A DNA stretch of 64,000 bases from Planctomycetota bacterium. GTDB taxonomy: Bacteria; Planctomycetota; Planctomycetia; Isosphaerales; Isosphaeraceae. A program made the translations under genes and the position numbers. The notes under the pieces were generated by a model. It worked only from the letters and a program-made list of their open reading frames with translations, made no database searches and was not told the origin of the DNA. Below are positions 26,892 to 35,189 of this stretch, piece by piece. The DNA is taken from NCBI GenBank assembly GCA_021791715.1, contig JAJYWB010000003.1:62001-126000 (forward strand), written 5' to 3'. Each line of letters starts with the position of its first letter. The stretch's first letter is position 1.

Positions 26892-29072
26892 ATGTTTTTC
26901 CGTCGTCGTAAGAATGAATTCGTCGCCCGCGGCTCGGCCGATTCCGCTTCGGGGTCGAACCGCGGCGCCGAGGTGAGTTGCGCCCGCGGAACGACGACGG
27001 CGCGCGATCCCAGGCTCTTCGGCCTGGACGCGAAATCGAAACGGCATTTGATCGATTTTCTCGTTCGAGTTCTTTCGGTCGACGAGGTCGAGTCGATCGT
27101 CGTCGATCGCGCGAACGCGTCGGTCTCGATCGGCTTCGATCCCGAGCGGGTCGACGCGGTCGAGCATCTGGCGAAGCTCGCGGGCGCGGTCGAGGATCGA
27201 ATCCCTCCCGCGGCGTCGCCGCGCGACCGGGCGCTGGTCGAGCGGCTCGTCGACGAATCACAGCATAAATTCATTCTAAATCGATATTCCAATTATTTAA
27301 CGACATGGGAGATCGTACATGCGACTCGCGATCGCGTTCGGCTGCGTGACGATCGTCTGATCGGCGACCGGGCGATTTGCGAGCGTTTGGAGCGGGGGCT
27401 TTGGGGATCTCACGGAGTTCGTTCGGCGACGGCGAAATCGTTGACGGGAAACGTGATCGTTCGATTCGATCGCTCGGCGACGAATGTCGATAAAATCCTC
27501 CGCGATCTCGACGCGGCGCTCTGGGGGGCGACCGTCGCGGCCGAATCCGACGGGGCTCATCTCGCTCGGGTCGGCTTCGCGACCGCGAACGCCTCGCTCG
27601 TCGCCGCGGCGATCACCGATTTTTTCGTTCCGCTTGTTTGGCCCGCGGCGGCGGGTCTTCTTATTTTATGTAATAAAAGCGCAATTAAAGCGGCAAGTCG
27701 TCAATTGCGCGAGCGCAAGCTTGGCGTCGCGGTCTTGTATACCGTGATCGTGGCCGCGACGGTCGTATCGGGCCAATTTTTGGCCGCGGCGCTGATGAGC
27801 TGGCTGTTCCGATTTTGGCGGAGGGCGTATCGCGATCGGTTGATCGAAACGAGTCGAACGCTTTTGCCCGAGCTTTCGCGTCGATCGAGGCACGCTTTAT
27901 TGCGTGTCGGCGGCTCTTTGATCGAGGTTCATATCGATTCGATCGAACCTGGAGACGAGCTTCTTGTGCAAGAAGGGGAAACGATACCGATCGACGGAGT
28001 CGTGCTCGAGGGATGCGCGACGATCGACGAACGTCTTGTTTTGGGAACGCGCGAGCCCGGCGAGAAATCGGTCGGGGAATCGGTGTACGCGGGGTCGGTC
28101 GTCGCTCGAGGCGAACTGACGATTATCGCATCAGCCGATCGCGCGTCGAGCCGGGGGGAGGTTCTTCGCAAGACGATGACGAACGCGGCGATTCCGGGAA
28201 ATCGAGCGCTCGAATCGTCGATCTCGTCGCACGGAGAGGCTTTCGCCGATCGGTTCATCGCGCCGACGTTCGCCGCGGCGGGTTTGGGGTTACTGGTGGG
28301 CGACGTTTCGACCGCGGTCGCGATCATGCGCGCCGATTACGCGACGGGGCCCGGAATCGGCGTTTCGCTCGATCTTTTGCACGACGTCGCGAACTCGGCT
28401 CGCCGCGGCGTATTGATTCGTGAATCCTCTTTTTTGCGTCGACTCGCCGCGGTCGATTTCGTCGTGCTCGATCGATCCGGTAATTATTTTGAGAATTCCG
28501 ATATAAAGAACTCTGAAATTTCACGAAGCGAAGATTCGTTGATCGCGTTTTTACGAAGCCGAGGCGTTTCGATCGGCTTGATCGCCGCGACGTTCGACCC
28601 GGCCGACGAACGCCGATACGCCGAACTCGGCGCTTCGTTTACGACTCGCGTCGATTCCGCGACCGATCGGGTCGAACTGATTCGTAAACTCTCCGCGGAG
28701 GCGAAAAAGGTTTGTTATATCGGTGATTGTTCGTATTATCAATCGGTTACGAACGCGGCGTTCGTTACGATTTCGCTTTCGGGGGATATCGATACGACGA
28801 GAAATCCCGCGGACGCGTTGTTGATTCGTCCCGGGCTCGACGCGATCGAACCGTTGTGGACGACGGCGAGCGATCACGTCGAGCGGGCGCGCGGAGTCGC
28901 GCGGTCGACGGTGATTCCGAACGTGCTTTGTCTGACGGGCGTCTTTTTATTCGGGCTCACGAGTTTAGCGACGGTCGTCGTCTCGAATCTCGGCACGCTG
29001 GCGATCTACGCGAATACTAAAAAGAGGAACCTGGAACGGAATCGACCGCGATCGATCGCCACGTCGGTTTGA
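26892..29072 (+). CDS. Degenerate P-type ATPase homologue (pseudo-ATPase) without nucleotide-binding domain
   Basis: A 726-residue protein with the same plan as the active ATPase at 22669: two HMA_2-like domains (about 43-95 and 137-205), membrane helices, actuator domain, and a matching membrane motif ADYATG (481-486). The catalytic parts are broken: TGES is replaced by LGTREP (384-389), DKTGT by DRSGN (Asp527), and GDGIND by GDCSYY (from 611). Only about 84 residues separate DRSGN from GDC, against about 200 in the active partner, so nearly the whole N-domain is missing. The frame is intact and well coded, which argues against a decaying pseudogene. A non-hydrolysing partner or sensor subunit is inferred. 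Confidence 0.85.
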   Translation: MFFRRRKNEFVARGSADSASGSNRGAEVSCARGTTTARDPRLFGLDAKSKRHLIDFLVRVLSVDEVESIVVDRANASVSIGFDPERVDAVEHLAKLAGAVEDRIPPAASPRDRALVERLVDESQHKFILNRYSNYLTTWEIVHATRDRVRLRDDRLIGDRAICERLERGLWGSHGVRSATAKSLTGNVIVRFDRSATNVDKILRDLDAALWGATVAAESDGAHLARVGFATANASLVAAAITDFFVPLVWPAAAGLLILCNKSAIKAASRQLRERKLGVAVLYTVIVAATVVSGQFLAAALMSWLFRFWRRAYRDRLIETSRTLLPELSRRSRHALLRVGGSLIEVHIDSIEPGDELLVQEGETIPIDGVVLEGCATIDERLVLGTREPGEKSVGESVYAGSVVARGELTIIASADRASSRGEVLRKTMTNAAIPGNRALESSISSHGEAFADRFIAPTFAAAGLGLLVGDVSTAVAIMRADYATGPGIGVSLDLLHDVANSARRGVLIRESSFLRRLAAVDFVVLDRSGNYFENSDIKNSEISRSEDSLIAFLRSRGVSIGLIAATFDPADERRYAELGASFTTRVDSATDRVELIRKLSAEAKKVCYIGDCSYYQSVTNAAFVTISLSGDIDTTRNPADALLIRPGLDAIEPLWTTASDHVERARGVARSTVIPNVLCLTGVFLFGLTSLATVVVSNLGTLAIYANTKKRNLERNRPRSIATSV

Positions 29073-29095
29073 TTCCAACATGCAAAGGGTCGTTT

Positions 29096-29461
29096 ATGGA
29101 TCAGCTTTCCCTCCGCAATCGATCCTCGCTCGATCTCGCCGAATTCGGGCCGATCGGCTCGATCACCCGGCGGATGGAATCGACGCGCAGGTCGTTGAGA
29201 AAAATCGGGGTGATGCTGATAACGGTCGGCGTGATCGGCGTTATGTTGCCGGGCCCCGTCGGCACTCCTTTCCTGATCGCGGGAGGACTCGTCTTCTGGC
29301 CCAAAGGATTCGTAAGGATCGAGCTCTGGGTCTCGCGGAGGTTTCCCCGATCGCACGAGATCGGACTGGCGCAAATCGAGCGATATCTCGCCGATCTTGA
29401 AAAACGTTATCCGGGTTCGATTCACCGTGAACCGACGAACGTCGGCAATCATACTATATGA
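29096..29461 (+). CDS. PGPGW-like small membrane protein, copy 1
   Basis: About 121 residues. The core is a hydrophobic hairpin IGVMLITVGVIGVMLPGP followed by VGTPFLIAGGLVFWPKGF, then an amphipathic tail ending in IERYLADLEKRYPG. The Pro-Gly-Pro turn and trailing W recall the PGPGW putative transmembrane family (PF09656). It is the first of three tandem paralogues; the ATG at 29096 (AAAGGG upstream) is 23 bp after the pseudo-ATPase stop, so it is almost certainly cotranscribed. Confidence 0.72.
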   Translation: MDQLSLRNRSSLDLAEFGPIGSITRRMESTRRSLRKIGVMLITVGVIGVMLPGPVGTPFLIAGGLVFWPKGFVRIELWVSRRFPRSHEIGLAQIERYLADLEKRYPGSIHREPTNVGNHTI

Positions 29462-29489
29462 TTCGTTCTTCAACATTTAGGAGTTCCTG

Positions 29490-29840
29490 ATGAGTGATTC
29501 CCCCTCGATGAATGGTTCGAGTCTGGCGATCGCGACGCTCGACGGCGATCCCGCTCGCGCGGAAGAGACGCGTCGATCGCTCTCGTCGCTTCCACCCGAG
29601 ATCGGCGTGCTGCTGATCACGGTCGGGGTCATCGGACTCGTTTTGCCCGGGCCGATCGGTACGCCGTTTTTTATCGCGGGGGGACTGGCGCTTTGGCCTC
29701 GGGGCTTCCGCAAGGTTGAGCACTGGTTTGAGCGAAAATATCCAAAGATGCACGACGGCGGTATGCAACAAATCGAACGATTTTTGGTCGATTTGGAAAA
29801 ACGTTATCCAGGGACGACCAATCATCCGACAGAATCGTAA
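29490..29840 (+). CDS. PGPGW-like small membrane protein, copy 2
   Basis: A 116-residue paralogue with the core IGVLLITVGVIGLVLPGP then IGTPFFIAGGLALWPRGF and the same C-terminal signature, IERFLVDLEKRYPG. GGAG precedes the ATG and the gap to copy 1 is 28 bp. Copies 1 and 2 are closer to each other than to copy 3. Probably two membrane-spanning helices with a short cytoplasmic tail; function unknown. Confidence 0.72.
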   Translation: MSDSPSMNGSSLAIATLDGDPARAEETRRSLSSLPPEIGVLLITVGVIGLVLPGPIGTPFFIAGGLALWPRGFRKVEHWFERKYPKMHDGGMQQIERFLVDLEKRYPGTTNHPTES

Positions 29841-29906
29841 TAAGGGAAGGGATCGGGACGATTCCGATTACGAATCGCCTCATTACCAAACGCATTTGGT
29901 GGGAAC

Positions 29907-30305
29907 ATGAGTTCGACGATGAATCTCGAGGAAGAAGCTTCTAGCCTGGACGAAAGCCGAGGCGAGCGACGCCTCGTCGATTCGCCAGCCGCCAAGGAAT
30001 CCGATCGCGAGCCGATCGATGCGGCGGATTCGATCAATACCGATGGAACGATCGACGGCGACCGTCTGCGCGCGCTCCCGAAGGAAATCGGCGTGATGCT
30101 CGTCTCGGTGGGGGCGCTGGGGGTGGTGTTGCCGGGGATTGTCGGAGTTCCGGCGGTCGTCGCGGGAGGGTTAATCCTCTGGCCGAAGGCGTTCGGCAAA
30201 GTCGACGGTTGGCTCGAAAAACGATTTCCCAAAACGAGACGCGACGGGATGAAACAGATCGGCCGATTTATCGATGATTTTGAAAAGCGATTCCCAGAAG
30301 AATGA
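29907..30305 (+). CDS. PGPGW-like small membrane protein, copy 3
   Basis: A 132-residue paralogue with a longer acidic N-terminus (about 60 residues, Glu/Asp/Ser-rich). The hairpin is IGVMLVSVGALGVVLPGI followed by VGVPAVVAGGLILWPKAF, so the last Pro of the PGP turn has become Ile. The tail (IGRFIDDFEKRFPEE) preserves the family ending. It is the last gene of the plus-strand ATPase locus, 66 bp after copy 2. Confidence 0.7.
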   Translation: MSSTMNLEEEASSLDESRGERRLVDSPAAKESDREPIDAADSINTDGTIDGDRLRALPKEIGVMLVSVGALGVVLPGIVGVPAVVAGGLILWPKAFGKVDGWLEKRFPKTRRDGMKQIGRFIDDFEKRFPEE

Positions 30306-30542
30306 ACACACTTTGATATGAAATCGATAAGAAGGAGGTCGTCGATCGAGACGAATCACGGCTGAACCCGAGTTCTTTCTCGGCGACGATCGCTCCGCGG
30401 CTCGCGATTTACGCGGCGAGGCGTCGGTAAGTCGAATCGACGATGATTCGCCTAGTAATTATTTTTATGTTCGTTTTTATGTCGATATCGTTTGATTCGG
30501 CGGTTCGCGATTTTCGATCGTTTCACGATAAAACGGATCGAT

Positions 30543-30566
30543 GTTCTCGAATGTGAATTCGAGAAC
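30543..30566. terminator. Strong inverted repeat, possible terminator of the ATPase locus
   Basis: GTTCTCGAAT and ATTCGAGAAC form a perfect 10-bp stem with a 4-base loop. No run of T follows on the plus strand, and it lies about 240 bp past the last gene, so it could equally be a regulator site. Confidence 0.4.
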
Positions 30567-30605
30567 TCGATCCGATACTTTCATGCGAGCAAGTTATGAA
30601 AAGTG

Positions 30606-30628
30606 CGCGCCGAGGGGATCTCGGCGCG
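30606..30628 (-). terminator. Rho-independent terminator of the ArsR-family gene
   Basis: CGCGCCGAG and CTCGGCGCG make a perfect 9-bp GC-rich stem with loop GGGAT. Read on the minus strand it lies 7 bases past the arsR stop and is followed by CACTTTTCAT, a moderate U tract. Confidence 0.72.
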
Positions 30629-30634
30629 TCGGGC

Positions 30635-31036
30635 TCACTCGCCTTCGTAGGTGAGGATGAAGTCGTGGAAGCGGATCTTCTTGGGCATGCTTCCGGTCGA
30701 CGAGAAGAGGTCGACGAGAAGTTCTCCAAAATGATCGGATCGAACGCTGTAGAAGTTGTGCTTTCCTTCACGTCGCGATTCGATCAAGCCGGAGACGCGC
30801 AAGAGAGCGAGGTGGTGGCTGACCGCGGGCTGGCTCTGACCGAGACGATTGCACAATTGGGTGACGTGCATCTCCTCGTTCTGGGCGAGGTAAAGGAGGA
30901 TGCGAAGCCGCGTTTCGTCGCTGAGAAGCTTGAAGACCTGCGCGAGCTCGCGGACGATCTGATCGGAGACCGCGGGCATGCCCGTCGCGGTTTGTCCGGC
31001 GCTTTCGCTCACTCGCTTGATCATTTTTTTGGCCAT
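30635..31036 (-). CDS. ArsR/SmtB-family transcriptional regulator
   Basis: About 133 residues with a winged-helix ArsR domain: VFKLLSDETRLRILLYL, VTQLCNRLGQSQPAVSHHLA (recognition helix) and SGLIESRREGKHNFYSV (wing). The alpha-3 metal site of ArsR/SmtB (ELCVCDL) is reduced to a single Cys, and the C-terminal helix has few ligand residues, so it may not sense metals in the usual way. AGGTGA precedes the ATG at 31036; the frame runs on upstream without support. It is convergent with the ATPase locus; control of that locus is possible but not shown. Confidence 0.85.
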   Translation of the reverse strand: MAKKMIKRVSESAGQTATGMPAVSDQIVRELAQVFKLLSDETRLRILLYLAQNEEMHVTQLCNRLGQSQPAVSHHLALLRVSGLIESRREGKHNFYSVRSDHFGELLVDLFSSTGSMPKKIRFHDFILTYEGE

Positions 31037-31424
31037 CGGATTTTCACCTGTCGTTAAGGGGATTCGCGGTCGACCCGTCCCCGCCAAGGGACGAAAAAAC
31101 AAGGTCGACGACGCTGAGAAGTACGTCCGAAAACGCGGGGGGGAATCGCCTGAACGTATGATTGATAGACTCGTACAAGGCCGTCGTCGCGCAAACACGA
31201 AAAAGATAACACGAATGACGACTCATCCGCACAAACGCCTTTAATTCGCAAGCATCCGTCGCGTATGAAATCATGCGATACCCGACTGATGGAGACGTTC
31301 GAGCTTCAACGTATTCTAGCGACCCGCATATCACTTGGCAACGACTTTTTCGCTCCATCAAGTATTTTCACCAAAAACGAACGAGTCGTTACGATAAAAA
31401 TCGACGTTCGATCGATCGAAAACG
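31037..31424. other. Intergenic region upstream of arsR
   Basis: About 390 bp between the arsR start and the dapA stop; both are on the minus strand. It should hold the arsR promoter. I see no clear ArsR-type dyad and no coding frame. Confidence 0.4.
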
Positions 31425-32327
31425 TCAATACTTCTCATCTGGATCGAGGCCGTAGCGCTTGAGACTCGCGGCGAGCGCGGCTCGCCCTCGTTCGTCGAGA
31501 GCTACGAGGGGCAGCCGCAAAACGCCGTTCCCGCGCCCAAGGAGCGCAAGCGCCGCCTTGAGCGGAATCGGATTGGGGGCGAGACCGAGCAGATCGCGAC
31601 AAAGCGGGAAAAGCCTCGCGTGCAGCTTTCTCGCGCGGTCGAGCTCGCCCCGGTCGAACGCCTCGATCATCGTCGCGACGTCGCGCGGGACGAGATTCGC
31701 GGCGACCGAAACGACCCCCTCGGCGCCGACCGCCAACATCGGCAACGTCAGCGAATCATCACCCGATAAGACCGTGAGATCGGTGCGACCGATAATTTCA
31801 CTAACTTGATCAAGCGATCCGCTCGCCTCTTTGACCGCGACGATCCGCGCGACTTTTGACAACCGCTCGATCGTCTCGGGCTCGACGTTCCGCCCCGTCC
31901 GACCGGGAATGTTATATAAAACCAGCGGGATATCGACGCTTTCGGCGATCTTGGCGAAGTGCGCGTAAAGCCCTTCCTGAGTGGGACGATTGTAATAAGG
32001 GGCGACGAGGAGCGCCGCGTCGGCGCCCGCCCTGGACGCGAATTTCGTCAGTCGGACCGCCTCCGAGGTCGAATTCGACCCCGTTCCCGCCATGATTTTG
32101 GCTCGTCCCGCGGATTGCTCGACGACGATCGCGATCACGCGCTCGTGCTCGTCGTGCGAAAGCGTGGGAGATTCGCCCGTCGTGCCGACCGGACTGAGAG
32201 TCGGCGTTCCCTGGCCGATCTGCCAATCGACCGATTTTCGCAACGCGACCTCGTCGATCCCGTTCTCGGTGAAAGGGGTCGCGAGCGCCGTCGTGCAACC
32301 GTGAAACATTCGACCTTTCGTCGCCAT
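31425..32327 (-). CDS. dapA: 4-hydroxy-tetrahydrodipicolinate synthase family
   Basis: A 300-residue TIM-barrel aldolase of the DHDPS family. It shows [10 protein letters not shown] (pyruvate-binding loop), YNIPGRTG with the catalytic Tyr and VAVKEASG with the Schiff-base Lys, and the correct length (about 290-300). It condenses pyruvate with aspartate semialdehyde in lysine and peptidoglycan synthesis; sialate-lyase-like relatives share the fold, but the motifs fit DapA best. The start at 32327 has AAGGA upstream. pdxJ lies upstream on the same strand, 87 bp away. Confidence 0.92.
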   Translation of the reverse strand: MATKGRMFHGCTTALATPFTENGIDEVALRKSVDWQIGQGTPTLSPVGTTGESPTLSHDEHERVIAIVVEQSAGRAKIMAGTGSNSTSEAVRLTKFASRAGADAALLVAPYYNRPTQEGLYAHFAKIAESVDIPLVLYNIPGRTGRNVEPETIERLSKVARIVAVKEASGSLDQVSEIIGRTDLTVLSGDDSLTLPMLAVGAEGVVSVAANLVPRDVATMIEAFDRGELDRARKLHARLFPLCRDLLGLAPNPIPLKAALALLGRGNGVLRLPLVALDERGRAALAASLKRYGLDPDEKY

Positions 32328-32414
32328 CGTCACATCCTTGGCTCTATCAAACAAAGAAAAACTCGTCGGAACATCCTAACAATCAGTTAATTCACTAAAT
32401 GAACGCGCGCTCTC

Positions 32415-33167
32415 CTAACCGGCGGCGATCGCGGTTCGATTCGTCGCCGAGGCCGCGGTGATCGCGTCTTTCATCTCGCGCACGGCGCGATCCAACCCCA
32501 CGAACACGGCGCGAGCCACGATCGCATGACCGATGTTAAGCTCTTTCATTCCTGAAATCGCCGCGATCGGACCCGTGTTCTTGAGCGTCAATCCGTGACC
32601 CGCGTGCAGCTCGATCCCCGCCGCGACGATCGCCTCCGAGGCGCGACGCAACGCCGCGAACTCGACCGCGATCGCTTTCGATCCGGCCGCGTTCGCGTAT
32701 CGCCCCGTGTGCAATTCGACCGCGTCGACCCCGAGTGCGATCGCGGCTTCAACCTGCGCCGGATCGGGATCGATGAATAAACTTGCGATCAAATTGTGCT
32801 CGCGACAGCGATCAAGCATCGGTGCGATCCGATCGCGAAGCCCGACGACGTCGAGTCCCCCCTCGGTCGTCAGCTCGGCGCGACGCTCGGGAACGAACGT
32901 CAGTTGATCGGGACGAACGACGATCGCGAGTTCCAAAATCTCGGGCGAAAGCGACATCTCGAGGTTCAAAATCACCCCGATCGATTCTCGCAATAAACGA
33001 AGATCTCGATCTTGTATGTGTCTGCGATCTTCGCGCAAATGAATCGTAATTCCGTCGGCGCCCGCCAATTCGGCGACGACCGCGGCCTGCACCGGGTCGG
33101 GCTCGCGCCCTCCGCGAGCTTGCCGTAACGTCGCGACGTGATCGATATTCACCCCTAGGCGAGGCAT
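32415..33167 (-). CDS. pdxJ: Pyridoxine 5'-phosphate synthase
   Basis: A 250-residue TIM barrel starting RLGVNIDHVATLRQARGG, the family hallmark. Also present are GITIHLREDRRHIQDRD (phosphate and active-site loop), NLEMS and GVDAVELHTGRYA. PdxJ joins 1-deoxyxylulose 5-phosphate with 3-amino-2-oxopropyl phosphate to make pyridoxine 5'-phosphate, so this organism uses the DXP-dependent B6 pathway. Start set at the ATG directly before the conserved N-terminus; ATGs 9 and 27 bases upstream are in frame. Confidence 0.95.
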   Translation of the reverse strand: MPRLGVNIDHVATLRQARGGREPDPVQAAVVAELAGADGITIHLREDRRHIQDRDLRLLRESIGVILNLEMSLSPEILELAIVVRPDQLTFVPERRAELTTEGGLDVVGLRDRIAPMLDRCREHNLIASLFIDPDPAQVEAAIALGVDAVELHTGRYANAAGSKAIAVEFAALRRASEAIVAAGIELHAGHGLTLKNTGPIAAISGMKELNIGHAIVARAVFVGLDRAVREMKDAITAASATNRTAIAAG

Positions 33168-33790
33168 GGCCTGCATATCTCGAAGCATCGTCAAAAGAAA
33201 GAACCCAGGGGGGGAATTACAAGGCTACGCACGACACACAATATTCATGTCGAAGACTGATGGATTGTACCGACGACGGCAAGCCCTTGAAAGCGGTTTT
33301 CGGAAAATCGACGAAATTCCACGAATTTCCCCCGTTCGCTTCCAAGACAATCTCAGACAAACCTCCATGACGATCGTAATCTGATTCATCCGTCATCAAA
33401 ATCATTCTCGCTTTGCTCTTGGCTCGACGATCATGTCGACACGAACGTATCATAAAACGTGGGAAGACGTCATAGGAAGACCAATTCCTCCTCAAATTCC
33501 CAGGAATCCTTCCCGCCTCGCGGCGCCCCGAAATCCGATCTCGAACCGCGCCCCCGGAAAATCCGGCAAGCTTCGCCGAAACCCCGCCGATTCCGCGGGC
33601 CGATTTCGCTGGCCGATCCATCGAGGCGCTCTCGAAGACGCCTCGCGGCGCTCTCGAAGATCCGTCGTTTTGTGATACTTCATCACTTGCGAATCGTGTG
33701 CCAAGTAAAGAGTGTTTGCATACCTTGGTTTTGTGTCGTCAACTTGTTTTCGCCTCGGTTTTCGTAACTTCCCGGCGGGTTTCCGACCGA
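33168..33790. other. Intergenic region
   Basis: About 620 bp between pdxJ and a gspF-like gene, both on the minus strand. Several short open frames exist on both strands but none resembles a protein. I see no RNA gene or repeat. Confidence 0.45.
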
Positions 33791-35125
33791 TCAACCTCCC
33801 GAAAGACTCGTCAGCAACGACACGTAAGGAAGGAAAAGCGCCAAGATGATAAAAAGGACGAATCCCGCCATCATGACGATCACGAGTGGTTGAATCAAGC
33901 TCCCCAAATTCTTTACCATGTATTCAACCTGCTCTTCGTAATCCGCGGCGAGCCGCTCCAAACTTTCGGGCAATTTGCCCGTCTCCTCGCCCGAATGCAC
34001 GATCGCGATCACATCGTGGCCGAATCGACGCGAAAGATCGAGCGCCTCGCTCAACTCGGTTCCTTCGAAAACCAAGTTCCGCGCGTTCGCAACCGCCTTC
34101 CGATAAGGCTCCGTACGCATCACGTCGGTCGCGAGATCGAGCGAAGCGACGATATCGACTCCGCCCTCGAGCAACACCGATAACGATCGCGCAAGTCGCG
34201 TCGTATCAAGCTTGCGCAGCAACATCCCGCATACCGGTATCCGCAACAACAACTCGTCGATCAACCCCTTACCTTTCGGGTTGCGATACATCATCCGAAG
34301 GCCGAAAAATCCCCCCACGAGAACCGCCGGTACGACCCACCAACCTATGTCGCGCGTGAAATGACCGAACGCCAACAACGCTTTCGTCGGCGCCGGAAGT
34401 TGATCCTCACGTCCTTTCGTCATATCTACTAAAAACGACATGATAATAGGCAAAATTACGAATGTGAACAGCATCGTCACGCCGAGCCCCGCGAGGAAGA
34501 TCGTCGCGGGGTAAATGAGCGCGGCTCGAGCCTGGCGAAACAGCCTTTGCTTGGCTTCATAGTGCCTCGACAATTCGCGGAGCGTCTCGGGAATTCCGCC
34601 GCGCGTCTCGGCGACACGAATCATGCTGATAAACAACGAATCAAACGCGTCTTTCTCTCGAGCCATCGCCTCGGTCAAATCGTCGCCGCGACGAATCCCG
34701 CGGGAAATTCGACCGATCACCGGACCCAGCGGCGAGCGCGAAAACTGCTTCTCCAAACTTGTGAGCGCCTTGCCGAAATCGACCCCCGCCTCGAGGTAAG
34801 CCGCGAGCTGACGGCAAAAAACCGATAAGGCGCCCACCCCCACTTTGCCGAACACCAGCCGCTCGGCCCAACCGGGACCGTTCTCGGCCGCGGGCTCGTC
34901 GGCGATCTTCATCTTTTTCCAATCGCTTCCGCCCGCGGAAGATCGCGTCCGATCCGACGCGGAACGTGATCCACCCGCGGAAGATCGCGATCCAGAAGAA
35001 GGCGTGGGACGCCATGTACTGGGTCCAAGACCGCTCGACGACGGATCATCGTCGAACTTTTGTTCCGAATCCTTCGGCCGGGAGGATGAGGATTTCGACG
35101 CTTTATCCCTCGGGGCCTGGCTCAT
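33791..35125 (-). CDS. gspF: Type II secretion/pilus assembly platform protein GspF
   Basis: About 444 residues. A disordered, Ser/Arg-rich N-terminal extension of about 90 residues precedes two well-conserved T2SSF domains: CRQLAAYLEAGVDFGKALTS with VAETRGGIPETLRELSRHYE, and ARSLSVLLEGGVDIVASLDL with HSGEETGKLPESLERLA. The three membrane segments are clear (for example YPATIFLAGLGVTMLFTFVI). This is the most canonical GspF in the window and a likely partner for the GspE at 60104, although neither is near the pseudopilin operon. The N-terminal extension is unusual. It is divergent from the nucleoside-hydrolase gene, with 64 bp between starts. Confidence 0.9.
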   Translation of the reverse strand: MSQAPRDKASKSSSSRPKDSEQKFDDDPSSSGLGPSTWRPTPSSGSRSSAGGSRSASDRTRSSAGGSDWKKMKIADEPAAENGPGWAERLVFGKVGVGALSVFCRQLAAYLEAGVDFGKALTSLEKQFSRSPLGPVIGRISRGIRRGDDLTEAMAREKDAFDSLFISMIRVAETRGGIPETLRELSRHYEAKQRLFRQARAALIYPATIFLAGLGVTMLFTFVILPIIMSFLVDMTKGREDQLPAPTKALLAFGHFTRDIGWWVVPAVLVGGFFGLRMMYRNPKGKGLIDELLLRIPVCGMLLRKLDTTRLARSLSVLLEGGVDIVASLDLATDVMRTEPYRKAVANARNLVFEGTELSEALDLSRRFGHDVIAIVHSGEETGKLPESLERLAADYEEQVEYMVKNLGSLIQPLVIVMMAGFVLFIILALFLPYVSLLTSLSGG

Positions 35126-35189
35126 CCGCGAAACTCCCGGTACTTTGAACAAAACCGTGAAACCGAAGTTTTAAAACATCGAGCCCGTC

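Larger units (their letters stand above)
30306..30634. other. Convergent intergenic region with two hairpins
   Basis: It lies between the end of the ATPase locus (plus) and arsR (minus). It contains a perfect 10-bp inverted repeat (30543-30566, loop GTGA) and the arsR terminator described separately. No gene is supported. Confidence 0.6.

Noticed and set aside
26892..29072. Treating the second ATPase as a pseudogene by frameshift
   Set aside because: The frame has no stop or frameshift, the membrane and HMA-like parts are intact, and the changes are confined to catalytic motifs.
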